DNA of 64,000 nucleotides from Siphonodentalium dalli (GCA_032622095.1 CP136061.1:36957797-37021796), one strand, 5' to 3'. Counted from the first letter of the stretch, positions 1 through 43,341 are shown. Notes: generated by a model not told the origin, from the letters alone. Numbers and translations are program-made.

Positions 1-147
1 ACATACTTTCTCTTATTGTGAGCACATTTCTGTCGTTCGTCCATGTTATGTAGTGACGTCATCACAATTGTCTCATGACTTCATTGTATTCTGTTTCTTT
101 GCTTTATCTCAAACCATAATTAAGCAACATAACTATGCACAATCGCT

Positions 148-658
148 TACCTTACTCGTATTTAAATTCGCGCAGTACTATTTTTCGCGCACCCATCGGT
201 ACGCTAATGTAAATCTTAGCGAAAAATAGTACGAATCCCAAGTTTAGTCTAAACCACTGTCCATGGGAAATACAAGAGGGCCATGTTGCTGAATTTACAT
301 ATATTATGAACGGTTGAATAGACAATTACGCCAATACATGTATGCATATATTTACATTCGACCAACCGCTATCAAGACCGTTGAAATTCTTGTATAAGAA
401 ATACTAATATTCCAGGTCGCCACAAAATAATAATGTATGTAGTTACTAGTTTATTGTCTACACGATGTGAATCCGCCGCGAATGTGTTTAATATACATGT
501 ACACATATGCTATCTACAGCAATGACTAACAACCGAAACTTTCATCATATACGAAAATATCACGGAAATATTACAAAAATATTAAGAGAATTTAAAGTGC
601 GTGAATTCAAAACTGAGCTAAAAATAGTACTGCGCGATTTAAATACGAGTAAGGTATA
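148..658. mobile_element. foldback element with about 40-bp inverted ends
   Basis: ttaccttactcgtatttaaa (148-167) continuing ttcgcgcagtactattttt is repeated inverted near 617-656. The interior is non-coding and AT-rich. Probable non-autonomous DNA transposon. Confidence 0.6.
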
Positions 659-918
659 CCACTGTTTTATATAGATGTCCTTCTTACGTGCAGTGAAGAA
701 CGAGAGACAATATTCCCTTATGTGAATTCAAATAACAGATAAGCAACATAGCGTCAGTGGGCTTCTAAAATATCGTATCTGGTGTTTTGGCACGAAAGCA
801 CATTTTTGCATACTTATAATCGATTACTTGAGAAACCTCAGATTCAAGAATAAGTGCCATTTCCAGGGAAAATCGTGGTGCTAAATGTCGTATCAGGGTT
901 TCCCGCGAAATTTTATCG

Positions 919-1375
919 TTAAAGGTACTCAATCCGATCAGACGCTCCTAAATTACTATTTCTTTGGCTTCGGGGGTAAAACATATTTGATTCGAGTCGA
1001 GGAAACCACCCATCAAAGCTCAGAGTGATCAGATATCGATTTTTGAAGTTTGTTATTTCTCGAGATGTGGCCCAGAAACACGTGGTCAAACGGATGGTCA
1101 CGGACAAAATTGCGGATGAAGATGGATAACTCAAAATAAAGTGGTAATACGGTCAAATTTCGTGATACTTTAGTGATAATACGGCCATATTTTGTTGAAC
1201 AAAATGTTGATAAATAACAAGTTTTGGGAAATTTGATACCATAGTTGACAGTGGTTAGCATTATTTTGTTGCAATAAATCGATTCTGATAACTAAAGCGT
1301 ATTTTAAAGAAATGTTGTTGTTGTTGTTGTATCTTGACGGTATGGGGACCTTCTGATCGGATTGAGTACCTTTAA
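919..1375. mobile_element. TTAA-flanked MITE family A, copy 1
   Basis: Ends are TTAAAGGTACTCAATCCGAT and its inverse, with TTAA at both borders, the target preference of piggyBac-type transposases. Non-coding. Other copies: 38820-39296, 42192-42629, 46743-47163, 49814-50281. Confidence 0.85.
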
Positions 1376-1482
1376 TTCTGAAGTGTCGAATGTTCACATG
1401 TATGAAAACGTTCATTGTATGATACTTCTGATTGAATTGTTTTGAAGACGAATGACTGCCGGGCGTTTTCTCCTTTTACTGA

Positions 1483-1737
1483 GTGACAAAGACAAATCGA
1501 ACTCGCGGAAATGATCAAACTAAAATGTCGTATCGCATGAGTCGTGACTTAATTTGTTATCCATCATCCCATTCTCCTCTCTTCCGAATGGCTGAGGGTG
1601 CGTCACATGGCGTGCCGCAAATCAATTATTACCCACCCTCGATGGTAACATTTCGAGAGTTGTTGACCGCTAAACGATTACCAATAAATATTGAACTACG
1701 AAATACTCAACGTGCAGATTACCTCACAGCTCTCTAA
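1483..1737 (+). CDS. unrecognised small ORF, 84 codons
   Basis: An open frame from ATG to TAA with no family I recognise. A stretch PPSMVTFRELLTAKRLPINI reads like real protein, but there is no signal peptide, repeat or membrane segment, and no splice context was identified. It could be an exon piece, a mobile-element remnant or chance. Confidence 0.15.
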   Translation: MTKTNRTRGNDQTKMSYRMSRDLICYPSSHSPLFRMAEGASHGVPQINYYPPSMVTFRELLTAKRLPINIELRNTQRADYLTAL

Positions 1738-2754
1738 GAATTTTCTAAAACACTCTCATTTTATCATCCCCACTGTTTCGTAATAACCGCGAACTGTGGT
1801 ATTTGCTAATTTGCACAATTGTTGTTTTTAATTTGAAATTAAAATACGCTATGTATAAATGATGTTATCGCGGACATAAATCCGTTAAAAGTTGTAATGT
1901 TTCTATTGGACCTTTTTATATCAATAATGCATATCGTGAAACAAAGTATGCAGATGGTATTGCAGACAAATGCACACACGGTGTACATATATACGTTACA
2001 AATACTTTTTCTGAAGTCTCTGAAGTTCGAATAGCCACTCTTTATTGTATATCAATTGACAGTTTCCTTTCGGCTTCATTCCCCCGACTTCACAAGAATT
2101 ATATCCCTATGTTGCGTAACAGTTTGTAACAGAAAACAGTTGTCAATTTCTTTTGCACCACTAAAACTTGTTGATTTCACAGTTTAGCGTTCTCGAAATT
2201 AACACGTCTGTATACCAGCGGCTATACTCTCATTTAAAATGAAACCGACCATTTCGCTGCATGGCTACTCTACTTCGAAATTGCTTTACTCCTCTTTCAG
2301 TGAACTCCATTCCACCATGCGACCAGCAAATGATGGATGTGTTAATTGATCCAAAATTTTACCGTTTTATTTTCTAAAACGCGAGAATTCCAACATAAAA
2401 TTAACTCTTCGAACTGGATTAAATAATATACGCGCGCACTTAGGCCTGTCATTAAGGGACGTGTGTGTGTACTCCTTTGTCAGATAGCAAAACAGTTGTT
2501 ACCCTTGTTTTTGTAAGACACGGGGATTTGTCGCCGCTCTCATCCTGGAATGTGACCCTCGGGTGACATTCCAGGTCTCGAGGGTTTTTTCATCAACCAG
2601 GAGAGAAGTGAATATGAAAGTTTATATTTTATAACAATGATTGTGATACCATGCAAAGGTATTGTAAGATACAAATGTTATTTCCATAGATAAATAGTTT
2701 GTTGTGTCTCCTGTAAAACTAGATTTTTGGAGGATACGAAGCTATGTTCTTTAA
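1738..2754. other. non-coding stretch, nothing recognised
   Basis: AT-rich DNA. Only a small inverted motif (tgaccctcgggtgacattcc near 2551) stands out. No exon or repeat family seen. Confidence 0.5.
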
Positions 2755-2915
2755 GCCTCCAATAATAGTCCAATTAGACCCAATAATAGTCTAATTACAC
2801 CCAATAATAGTAAAATTACACCCAATAATGTAAAACTACACCAAACAATTGTCAAATTACAACAACTATTAGTCAAATTAACCCAGTAATCGTCGAATTA
2901 CACCCATTGTTTGCT
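2755..2915 (+). repeat. degenerate about 20-bp tandem repeat
   Basis: Seven or eight diverged units of cccaataatagtc(t)aattaca occur in a row. Confidence 0.8.
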
Positions 2916-3165
2916 GAATGGGCAATAATTTTAGTGAAAGAATGGCAAATTTGATCATTATTTGAAAATTTAGTCATAGAAAATGTGTTCTAGTGAATCA
3001 TGAAAAAAGACATTTTGCAGTCTCATTTTCAAGGTAAATTGCTTGTTATACATTCTGTGTTATACAATTTCCACCTACAATTTTTTTTCTGCATGTTTTA
3101 CAGTTGCACCAACTTGTGTGCAGTTAAATTTAAATGGTTGGTAGACAGAGTTATTTTCCAGTTGA

Positions 3166-3480
3166 GGTGCCCTGACCCTCAAAGTGATGTGAAACACAGC
3201 GGTACGGTGATCAAATCGAAATGAAGAATAATCGTGCTCAAAGTAGTTATTTTTACAAATGTTATATCCAAGCTGGCAACACACGCCGTCATTCTTATAT
3301 ATTAATTAATTGCAGCGATTATCGAAGGTGAAATCGTTTTCGTTAGTTTATCGCAGATAGTTGCGTCCCGAATCGAGAAGTAAATATTTACAATTGAGGG
3401 TAGTTCAGACGGTCGATTTTCTTGAAATTTTTGGCGATGTTACTAAAATGCTACATTCCGCCAGTTGACATAGCGCCTGA
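3166..3480 (-). mobile_element. MITE family D, copy 1
   Basis: Inverted relative to the copies at 4421-5162, 36335-36836 and 63103-63394. The shared end reads, on the minus strand, toward caccgtaccgctgtgtttca and the shared middle includes gcgattatcgaagg and ttgcgtcccgaatcgagaag. Non-coding. Confidence 0.65.
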
Positions 3481-3618
3481 ATGTTAACTTATCAGTTTCA
3501 CATACCCGAACAAGTCCATAATATGTCTTTAACAAGTTTGATCTTATGCGGTGAAGATTACGAGTGGCTTATTTATCGTGGTATGCAATTACGAGCGTTC
3601 TCTGTTATTCGTTTCTTA

Positions 3619-4118
3619 TTAAAGGCACGTGAGGCCTTAGTTGTCGAAAATATTCATATTTGTTCCAATCACCGTAAACAGAAAAACATTAAAACGCATA
3701 CAGTTTCGTTCATATATACCATGAGTATCGCGTAAACAGCATGTTATCATAAATATTTACTATATTTTACCTAAGCAAAAGCCTGATTTTGTTACAGAAG
3801 ACAGCACAATGCTGCTGGCTAATCACACACAAATGGCATAAAACGCTCTTTATTCGTTCCATATCAGGAATTCACCAACAAAGAACGCTCTTTATGTTTA
3901 CCATCATAATATAAACAAACAGAAAAGTAACTTTTTATGCTTTTGTTTACATAACAATGGTCAAATATATGACAATAACATGCTGTTTATGCGATATTTC
4001 TTATTTGTATACGGACAAAGTCTGTCTACATTTTGTTGTTCTTTCTGTTTGTGGCGTTTTTTGACGGGTGGAAATATTTTCACAGGATACCCACCGCCAA
4101 GGCCAACCGTACCTTTAA
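3619..4118. mobile_element. TTAA-flanked MITE family J, copy 1
   Basis: TTAAAGGCACGTGAGGCC at the left and GGCCAACCGTACCTTTAA at the right. The interior carries paired aacgctctttat motifs and catgctgtttatgcg, shared with 56648-57173. Non-coding. Confidence 0.7.
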
Positions 4119-4420
4119 GGTATAGAACCATCATATAATACATTTGATCTCATATGTTGTCCTCCTATAGTATTGAAATTCTGAACGAACTGAGAACGTG
4201 TTAAATCCAACACGTTGGGGTAGGTAATTATCCAGATTGTTTACTAACCTTCTTCTGTCTGCCTCTTGTTTTAACAATTTACTATTATCCAAACATCACA
4301 CTTTCAACTTTGATGCTGCAATATCATCACGTGTTGATGGGTTATCTGGGCATAATCAGTGTTTATTGAATACATATTATGGTCTTGATCGGGTGTGTGA
4401 AGTTGTTAAGTTGGTACTCA

Positions 4421-5162
4421 GGCGCTATGCCAACCTGGTGAATGTAGCATTCTACTAATATCGCCGAATATTTCAAAGAAATCTACCTTACCACTCCATA
4501 GAAAACATCGTCTGAACTACGCACAATTGTAGATATTTACATCTCGATTAGGGACGCAACTATGGGCGATAATCTAACACAAATTATTTCGCCATCGAGA
4601 GTCATTTAATTTAGTTAATATCTGAGAATGACGGTGTTTATCGTCAATTTGGATTAATATTCGTAACAAATAACTAACTATAAGTAATGGTTAGAGCACA
4701 AGAATTGTTCTCTGCCAGAATCAATCGAGTCGAAGACGAGATTTTTTCTGGTAAAGAACTATTCGCGTGCTCTGACCGACTTAGAGAACAATGGATCCCA
4801 CATCATGCAATCAACTGATATGTGCCGTTGAGCGTGTTTTGACGACGACGCACAATCGGTGCGCTGGCCGCGATTGGGCACAATAGCCGGTTAACCACGC
4901 CCAACAACGTGATTAACATGAACTGATCGCCGTTGAATGTGAATAGATATGTCCGAAACAACACAGACTGGTCCCACTTTGAAGCTCCCGTGCGATTTGT
5001 CTGTTATGAGTTACGTGTGCCTAACAATGGGATAATCACTGAACTATTCCTTGGCCAATCTTGGGAATTGGTGTGATTTACCAAAAATCAGGTGCTCCAA
5101 GCAAGATTATTCTTAATTTCTATTTGATCACCCTACCAGAGTGCTTCACATCACTTTAATTG
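4421..5162 (+). mobile_element. MITE family D, copy 2, with internal insert
   Basis: Shares atgtagcattctactaatat and the end gatcaccctaccagagtgct with the other D copies. The segment 4681-5090 is absent from the shorter copies and so looks inserted; it begins and ends without a recognised family. Confidence 0.65.
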
Positions 5163-5924
5163 CCACCGACCATTTTTGCGATGGGATGTCTTGAACTTGA
5201 TCAGTTGTCATGCTGTGGGAAATCAGTGACATGATTTTAAACCAACCACATATCTGATCCTCTGATAGAGAGTGCAAACCAAATTATTGGATGTCGTTGT
5301 TAGAATCATTAGAAAGTGCAATTGATTTAAACCCTTCAATCGTACTCGTTGGAGAGCTGATCGCTGATCGACTGACCATGAATAATGTGATAACTGGGCT
5401 GACGCGTATGACGGCCACCTGTTTACGAACTCAACAGTGTGTAAGCATGTACTGGAGGATTTTCCTTATTTGCGATTTATGCGACAACTTTCTTACGATT
5501 TTCCAAATTTCGCTTATTTAAGCTGTCGTGCATTTGCACAAACGACTTTTTCCCACACCAAATATCATATTATAATATGATATATGTGCCGGAAAAGCTT
5601 CTTTTTCCAATATCCTGGCTGATGACTAAAGGTATATGTCCAATAAAAGTGGGTATTTGAAATGATGTTGCACAGGTATTCCTCATTTAGTTGGCAACTT
5701 GATTCCATCGGAGGATAAAATGGAATCTTGGGAAGCCCTTTTAAATTTGTACTGCACAATTTGATTACATTCTAGTTTGGGAAAATTTCGTTCGGTTGAG
5801 AGAATGCACGCGGTTGGAGCAGGTAGCCATGACATATGGTTAAGTTATTCGATGTTTTTATTATAATTACTCGACTGTACCGCATTATTCGATCACATAG
5901 AACAATCATTATCCTTTACGTCGA
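5163..5924. other. non-coding stretch, nothing recognised
   Basis: No exon motif, hairpin or known repeat noted. An 76-codon open frame at 5291-5521 has no recognisable domain. Confidence 0.45.
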
Positions 5925-6647
5925 TTAAAGGGGTACTGTACCCCAAATTCAATAAATTCCCAGTGACAATAGCGATCTAATATGAATATTATATTATAAA
6001 ATAACTAATTTGAGTCGACGATGTCTACTGAAAACGTTCCGGTTAACAGGCTATCGTAAAAGTAAAATTGAATTATTTAATATAAATTCATTTATGGCTG
6101 GAGTCATAAAATGGAGAATTATGCCATTACGAGTTACCGTTCTTGAAATCGCATATGTTGCGTGTCTTTTATTAACCAGGGCATTCCTGACTCCAAGCTT
6201 CTATTGGAACAAGACGGCTGTCAATCAAGACTAGTCTGTTATCGACTTCCATTCGCGAACATTATTGAGTTGCAAACAAAACATGTTACCTGCAAAAGAA
6301 GGCCCGTTATAACCGATTCGGGGAAAAAGGAGAAAGAAACAAGAGTCATAAAGCGTCAAGTATTTTTATAGGGAGTGAGATTGTTCGATGGAAGAGATTG
6401 GATGCATCAATTGAAGCTGTGATTAATGAACTTCCGGTTCTTCCTGCGACCTGAGTCTTCTCCGGTGAAGGTCAAAAACATGGCGCGTAGTTTGAAATCG
6501 TAATATTTTTGTTTCCAAGATCAATATTTTCTTCGCTAAATTAGGTTTATACGAAACTCATATAACACGAACACAATCTAATTTGAAAGTTATTTCAATG
6601 GGAGTAAATACAAAAATTGTCTATCCCTGTGTACAGTACCCCTTTAA
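5925..6647. mobile_element. TTAA-flanked MITE family H, copy 1
   Basis: Left TTAAAGGGGTACTGTACCCC and right GTGTACAGTACCCCTTTAA with TTAA borders, 723 bp, no intact coding frame. Relatives at 32754-33171, and a lone end at 43782. Confidence 0.75.
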
Positions 6648-7771
6648 CTGTAATCGTTCGTCGACATCAAAATATGTTTTATTTCATTATTGCGTTTCAA
6701 ATTGATCAGATAACACACTACATAAAGACTATTCCACACAGCTTTTGCCGTGCCTATATATCGCGCGATAATAGCGACAAATTGGTCTTTGGCGTTTTCT
6801 GCGGCGACGGTATTTTCTGTGGTTACTCGTATGTCTCCGTTGAACTCAGTGGTTTTTGTTATTCGCATATGTTTGTTTAAAATGACTGCTTGATGAAGCG
6901 ATGCACAATCGCAGCACAAAACTGATCTAGACCGAAAACTGATGTGCTTTCATTGCATGTCTTCGTTCTTTACAATTATTGTAAAAATTAGCCGAATAAT
7001 CAGAGTCGATACTCGCGGTGCATGATGGGCGTTGTTCCAAAAACCGCCCGAATAGGACAAATATGTAATTCTGCGGCAGTTTAATTAACAAAAACAAGCC
7101 CTTTTTGTTAAACATTGAGCTTGTTAAACATTGAACATGAAACTTTGTTTTTTGCGGGTACTCTGCGACATCGTTCTGTTCAAGTCCCATCCCGGATGGA
7201 TTATCGCTTCCTCGAAATATTTTTTTATTTCTTTTCAGAGGTTTATATATATGTGTTTGGACTCTTATACAGAATCCAATGAGTTATTGTTTCCCAAAGT
7301 AAACTGTTTTTCTTTCCTAATTTACTTATCTGAACTCGGACAGGACCTTTCTAATATCCTGGACTGTTAAGCCTGTATTTAAAAGACATACATTTTTGGT
7401 AAGGTTTATGTATCGAATAATTGCTCCTCTGTTCTTTTTTATATAACATTGCAAAAAAGTAGTCAAAACGTTTCATGTAGAGAATACCGATGTTGCCGAA
7501 CAAAATACTTTGGGGAAGAGATATCCAGTTTCTTCAAAATGAGTTGTCTCAACGTATTTGGTGAAGCAAACAATCTCCAAGCCTATGGCGATAACCCATA
7601 ATATGTCTTTAAATACGATCAGGTGAATGATATTGGAGCTACAACGCAGTATACCGGGGGGTTTCTTTGGTTAGGTGTTTATAAATATATCAGCCAAAAA
7701 TGACTGAAGGAAGAAGATGAAATATGTTTTATTCATCATCGTGTGTGAAGACCAGTTTTCTTCTGGCTTAC
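6648..7771. other. non-coding stretch, nothing recognised
   Basis: Several short open frames on both strands have no known domain or splice context. Confidence 0.45.
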
Positions 7772-7985
7772 GTTTGCAGAATGAGGTCCCCAGATGATGA
7801 ATTTAGTGACGATATCCCCCACATCGGGCTATCATCACCAAATTCACTGTCTGGTAACCTAATTCTGTTCAGGCCTCAACTTCTATATGGAAGACATGGG
7901 ATCAGATTAAAATTTCCATGGGGTCAACATATGGTGAATTGGTTATGCTAGCCCGCTGTGTGGGAACCTAATTCTGCAAATCCAG
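7772..7985. mobile_element. foldback family C, copy 1 (diverged)
   Basis: The gcagaatgaggtccccagat...tgaatttagtga arm is seen, with an inverted ...cctaattctgcaaat end. Same family as 50577-50829 and others. Confidence 0.6.
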
Positions 7986-9112
7986 AATCAAAATTAATTC
8001 AAAATCATGGCATATGTGCCAACGGGTTTTCTACAACATTATAAACTCGAGAGTTGAAGTAATCTCAATACTGGAAGCTTTTTTGGCACCCAGCTCGTAG
8101 TGGCCTATATCTGCATCCGCAACGTACGTTCATCGATCTTGTGTAAGCATGGGACATTCAGCTTTTATAACGATGGGACTGTCAGTTTGTGTAAATATGG
8201 GAATGTCGCCACGCTTTGTGGCATAAATGTCTACTGCAAGTCCCAAGGTGTTGCATAATGATGGCATAAAGAAATTAGACGGATAATAAATCTGTAAAAC
8301 AGATTTACACCTCTCGCATCGCCATTACCCATGATTTGACTGGTACTCTCACCCGTGACGTCATTATTTCATGCATTATATACCAACATTCTATATCTAG
8401 CCATTTCCCATGTGCATCATCAACCATTTACGAGCCACTGGTGACATATAATGGATGCTTTGAAGCGGTCGTTAACTTGGTGGTTTGCCGGCGAATCTGC
8501 GCTAACTTAGTTGAGCTCAATTAACGACGGCAAATGACGTCACGTCACCTAGGTTACGAGGCTCCCCACTGTTCTCATTACGTTAATTCCTTCACATCAA
8601 TTGTCGGAACATGGAGTTAATATGAAAGAGACATAATAATTATGGTAGAAAATCCCATTACGTAGTGGGGCGGCTGTAAGTATATATACGCGGAAGATGT
8701 GTGCAGAACAGTTAGGTTATTGTACAAGGAAGTGTAACCGGAATTAACAAAGTAGTTCAGGTAGCAATACACAATTTCAGCGATTTTGGGTGGGGGTACT
8801 CTATTTCAAATCAATACACAATTTCAGCGATTTCGGGAGGGGGTACTCTATTTCAAATCGATGCTGAGCCATTATCTTTGGCATAGGTCCAAGCATGTTT
8901 TATTTTCGACATAAATTGTCTGTACTTTAGCTTCTTTATAAAAGCTACACTGGCTGTTATGCCCCCAGATATATATATTTCTATTTTTCAGTCCCCCCCC
9001 CCCTACAACCCGATAAATCGTGTACTGCTAACTCAAAGTGCACATGGTTCACATATGTTTGCCGTTATATACTCGGCAGTTAACACTGGCTCAGAACGGT
9101 TCAGAACTAAAA
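7986..9112. other. KCNQ1-upstream non-coding stretch
   Basis: No S1-S5 channel exon found. It includes a direct repeat of caatacacaatttcagcgat (8765 and 8814) and a C run at 8993. A taagtatatatacgcgg motif at about 8677 looks TATA-like but has no supporting transcript feature. Confidence 0.45.
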
Positions 9113-9210
9113 CACAGGTGATTGGCACAATATACCCCACCACCCCAAATGACACAGTCTTATATATGTCTTTTGGGTGGTGTGGTCTATTGTGCCAATC
9201 ACCTGTGAAC
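9113..9210. repeat. short hairpin, about 98 bp
   Basis: cacaggtgattggcacaata...ccaccaccc pairs with the inverted gggtggtgtggtctattgtg plus ccaatcacctgtg. Probable small MITE. Confidence 0.8.
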
Positions 9211-9425
9211 TAAAATATATACACACCTGACATTAAGTAGTTTGGTGTAATCATGTCGAAGGACATAGGGGTGTCTCAACATCAGAACTTACCATAGTTA
9301 ATTCCAAGTTTTCCATCGCCATATTTGAAATTTACAATATACAGGGAGGTTTCGATCTGTCTGGAACTGCAATCTGCGGGCGCTGTCAGTGATCAACGGA
9401 TAAATATACTATTGGGTATGGTGAG

Positions 9426-9749
9426 GCTGAAGGGGTCACTCTCACCAAAAACGTGATGAATGGTACACAGGATTTGAATATGTGCTGAAGGGTACACAGG
9501 GTTTGAAATGTCGTTCTAAATGACGTTTAGTTTTCGTATCCGCCATGATTTCTGTTAGAGAATAATTGTTTACGTTCCAATGAACATTAAAATGAACTGA
9601 AAACAAACTGCTAATGGGCACCATACTTTCAGAAACACAGTTTAAGTAACGATGTTAGTGGCGATCACAAACCCTGTGTACCCTTCGGCACATTTTCAAA
9701 TTCTGTGTACCCTTCAGCACTTTTTTTTGGTGAGAGTGACCCCTTCAGC
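9426..9749. mobile_element. MITE, GCTGAAGGGGTCACTCTCACC family, copy 1
   Basis: A 324-bp element with long terminal inverted repeats starting GCTGAAGGGGTCACTCTCACC. It has no coding capacity. The same family is at 9996-10329 and 51057-51366. Flanking target duplication is not clear for this copy. Confidence 0.8.
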
Positions 9750-10424
9750 TGTGGGAGTCGGTGACATATGTTCCGCCACATGCACAGGAGGGTGGGGTTT
9801 ATTTTATCAGCACAGTGTTGGCTAATGATTCCAACATTTTTTCCATATTACAGCGACCACCATATGATACGGTGACATGATTCATCACACATGGATCTAT
9901 GAGGTTTATTTGATCAGTCCAGACTAAATGAATGTTAACTATTCGTCCCGTTCTTTTTTAGATTACACAGTGACCATCCTATCACCATATAATAGGGCTG
10001 AAGTAGTCACTCTCACCAAAAAAGTGCTGAAGGGTACACAGGGTTTGAAAATGTGCTGAAGAGTACACAGGGTTTGTGATCGGCACGAACACCGTTACTT
10101 AAATTGTGTTTATGAAAGTCTGGCACCCATTAGTGGTGCCATTAATTTGTTTTCTGTACATTTTAATATTCATTGGAACATAAACAATTATTATCTAACA
10201 GAAATCATGGCAGATACGAAAACTGAACGCCATTAAGAACCCCATTTCAAAACCTCTGTACCCTTCAGCACATTTTGAAAAACCTGTGTACCCTTCAGCA
10301 CTTTTTTTGGTGAGAGTGACCCCTTCAGCTATAATAGGATGACACGATTCCTCATCTGCACGCGTGGATGGGGTTTATTTTATCACTAAAGTGTTAGCTA
10401 ATAATTCTGTTCTCTCTTTTTCAG
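9750..10424 (+). repeat. decayed tandem copies of the pore-exon acceptor and start
   Basis: Three diverged units of roughly 105-115 bp precede the real pore exon. Each has a T-rich tract, an acceptor-like AG, text resembling gtgaccaccata...tacggtgaca...catggat, then a shared intronic tttattttatca. The clearest starts near 9854 (cgaccaccatatgatacggt). The third is split by the transposon at 9996-10329. Frames are broken, so none is a usable exon. Confidence 0.8.
9996..10329. mobile_element. MITE, same family, copy 2, 8-bp target duplication
   Basis: Same terminal repeats as 9426-9749. It is flanked by an exact 8-bp duplication TATAATAG (9988-9995 and 10330-10337), which suggests a hAT-like or other 8-bp-target transposase. 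It is inserted inside a decayed copy of the KCNQ1 pore exon. Confidence 0.85.
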
Positions 10425-41110
<30,686 letters not shown>

Positions 41111-41169
41111 CACCCACCTACCGACCTGTTACGTCATTCATCGATGGGGATTCCTATCCCAAAATTATA

Positions 41170-41405
41170 ATCCCACCATCGAGCTTTCAGTTCTAACGTA
41201 TGCACCAGTGGTATGCGCCATTTAGCTAAGTCTCGGCCATATTGTGTCCATCCAGTCCCGTTCCTTATTTTTAGTGCTACATGTCAAAGTTCTGGAGTAG
41301 CATTCCATACGTGCATATGGAATTCATGAAATGCAAAGGCTCCATATATGGAAGCTACTACAGAACTTTGACATGTAGCACACAAAAAAACGGAATAGGG
41401 CTGGG
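41170..41405. mobile_element. foldback MITE
   Basis: gtgctacatgtcaaagttct at 41273 is inverted near 41352-41383 (agaactttgacatgtagcac). A related structure is at 50390-50530. Confidence 0.65.
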
Positions 41406-41701
41406 TGGATATAGATTGTATGGTCGCGACTAAGTTATATGACGTATTCATTGGTATGCATTGGTATGCACATGCGCATGCGCCAGGCCACAGAGCTGCA
41501 GCATGATGTTGCTTCTTCTTAACGCCACTTCGGAACATTCCCATAATGCATTGAGACCGGTACTCTTGTTCAAACGTTTCAACGGCGGTCAAACGGCCAG
41601 CAATCATGTGGTTTTAAAGGATTACACCGCTGTAGCTTTTCTCATTCATTATCGATTCACACTAATCCCACTGAGCATGTTGCCAAAAGATTTTTTGTTA
41701 T

Positions 41702-42707
41702 AGGCTGCCCGTAACTGAAGTTATGCCGATTCATGCAATTGCATATTTTGCAGTCTGAATCGGTAATCTTCCTCGTGTGACGTCACACAAGGGACTACTA
41801 GCGACACACGGTGTCAAAATTGAAAGACTGTCGCAAATGTCGTTTATCTGATTTATACAGAAAGCGTTGGACCTTTGGAGCTGAACATTTGTACAAATGG
41901 GTAATTTGACCCTGGGAATATTATTAGATAGGTCCCGTTGACATCATATATGTCTTAAAAGGGCACTTATAATTAATTAATTTAATTTATTAATTAATTA
42001 TATACCCAAAATGGTTGGAATCTGGTCAGTGAACAACAAAAGACGGTGATAAATTGACCCGTAGAGTGTCGGGAGATAGATGCAGTTGACCTCAGACAAC
42101 ACATTTTCAGATCCGATTTTATTTCGACAGCCTTTCAAGTTTTACACTGCGTGTCGCTAATAGTCCCCATGTGACGTCACATGAGTGAAGATTAAAGGTA
42201 CTAAATCCGATCAGAGGGTCCTATATTACTATTTCTTTGGCGGTAAAAAATAACTGATTCGAGTCGAGGAACCTACCAATCAACGCTCAGGGTGATCAGA
42301 TATCGATATTGGAAGTTTTGTTATTTCTATTCTTTTTGTCCCAGAACACGCCGTCAAAGGGATGTTCTCGGTCAAAATTGCGCACTTTATTTTAGAGTTA
42401 TCCATCCTTGTCTGTTTGAATAGTATTTCTGGTGTACACATCTCGAGCAACTTACGAAGTTTGGAGCAATTATTAGTACTCATCTCGAGAAAATAACAAA
42501 TTTCAAAAATCAATATCTAATAACTCTGAGCTTTGTTTGATGGGTTCCTCGACTCGAATCAAATATTTTTTACACCCAAAGCCAAAGAAATAGTAATATA
42601 GGACCCTCAGTCATATTGATTACCTTTAACGATTCAGGCTGCATAATCCATAGTGGAATATTCAATCGCATGAATCGGCATAACTTCAGTTACGGGCGGC
42701 CTATCAC
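41702..42707. mobile_element. 1-kb inverted-repeat element with nested MITE
   Basis: ataggctgcccgtaactgaa (continuing gttatgccgattcatgca) is inverted at the right end, giving inverted repeats of more than 60 bp. A second inner pair includes tgtgacgtcacaca/tgtgacgtcacatg. Family A copy 3 (42192-42629) sits inside it. No transposase frame. Confidence 0.8.
42192..42629. mobile_element. TTAA-flanked MITE family A, copy 3 (nested)
   Basis: Family A ends with TTAA borders, inserted into the element at 41702-42707 and so younger than it. Confidence 0.8.
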
Positions 42708-43002
42708 AAAAATATTTTCGGCCACGTGTTAATTTGATTAGCGGGCGCCGATACTGACTGAGAAGAGCTACACCGGCGTAATCCCTAAGTTAAACAATTA
42801 ACATACAAAATGGGACATTTAACCCTTTCACTACTAATAATGTTATTCATATAGAGTGATGTTCAGGTAATAAGAGCAGACGACAGACAAACGAAAAGAC
42901 AATTTAAAAGCTGATGGTAATATACTCGTTATCATACAGAACAATACATGCAGTACTGTTCCATTGGTCATTGATGAGTAGTTGTCCATTAGGAAATGTT
43001 CA

Positions 43003-43236
43003 GCATTGAGCAGCAACGATTTGAAGGAGAAATTGCGAAAAGAAACGTTTGAACAATCGTACCTTGATCGTCAAAAGCATATTGCTGAGGCCCCCACCCC
43101 TAGGGTCCTAAAATCTGGCATTCGTGCTAACATTGCTCATGGCATCCGGAATATACTCTTTAAGACATGGGTGTCATCAGGAATACGTCTATTTGAGATT
43201 ATTCGGTCAGTTAACCAACATAAATTGAGCGACTAA
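43003..43236 (+). CDS. unrecognised ORF fragment, about 77 codons
   Basis: The frame SSNDLKEKLRKETFEQSYLD continuing to a TAA at 43234-43236 looks protein-like: a charged start, then NIAHGIRNILFKTWVSSGIR. The first ATG lies in family F repeat text, so the true start is unknown. A possible aataaa follows near 43313. May be the last piece of a gene fragment or retrocopy; no family recognised. Confidence 0.25.
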   Translation, partial: ALSSNDLKEKLRKETFEQSYLDRQKHIAEAPTPRVLKSGIRANIAHGIRNILFKTWVSSGIRLFEIIRSVNQHKLSD

Positions 43237-43341
43237 ATAATATTGTCTAAGATGTTATTGCATATCGACAGGTGGTATTAATTGCCACTTTAAGCTGTAA
43301 ACGCATGTGACTTAATAAAGCTACATCGATATGAGCTTCAG

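Noticed and set aside
8677-8720. TATA-like promoter (taagtatatatacgcgg)
   Set aside because: No initiator, first exon or open frame follows that fits the KCNQ1 gene; AT-rich sequence gives such matches by chance.
1-10424. Upstream KCNQ1 exons (S1-S5)
   Set aside because: I looked for the pore helix YADxLWWG, the S4 arginine pattern and S5 text and found none; they probably lie before the window.
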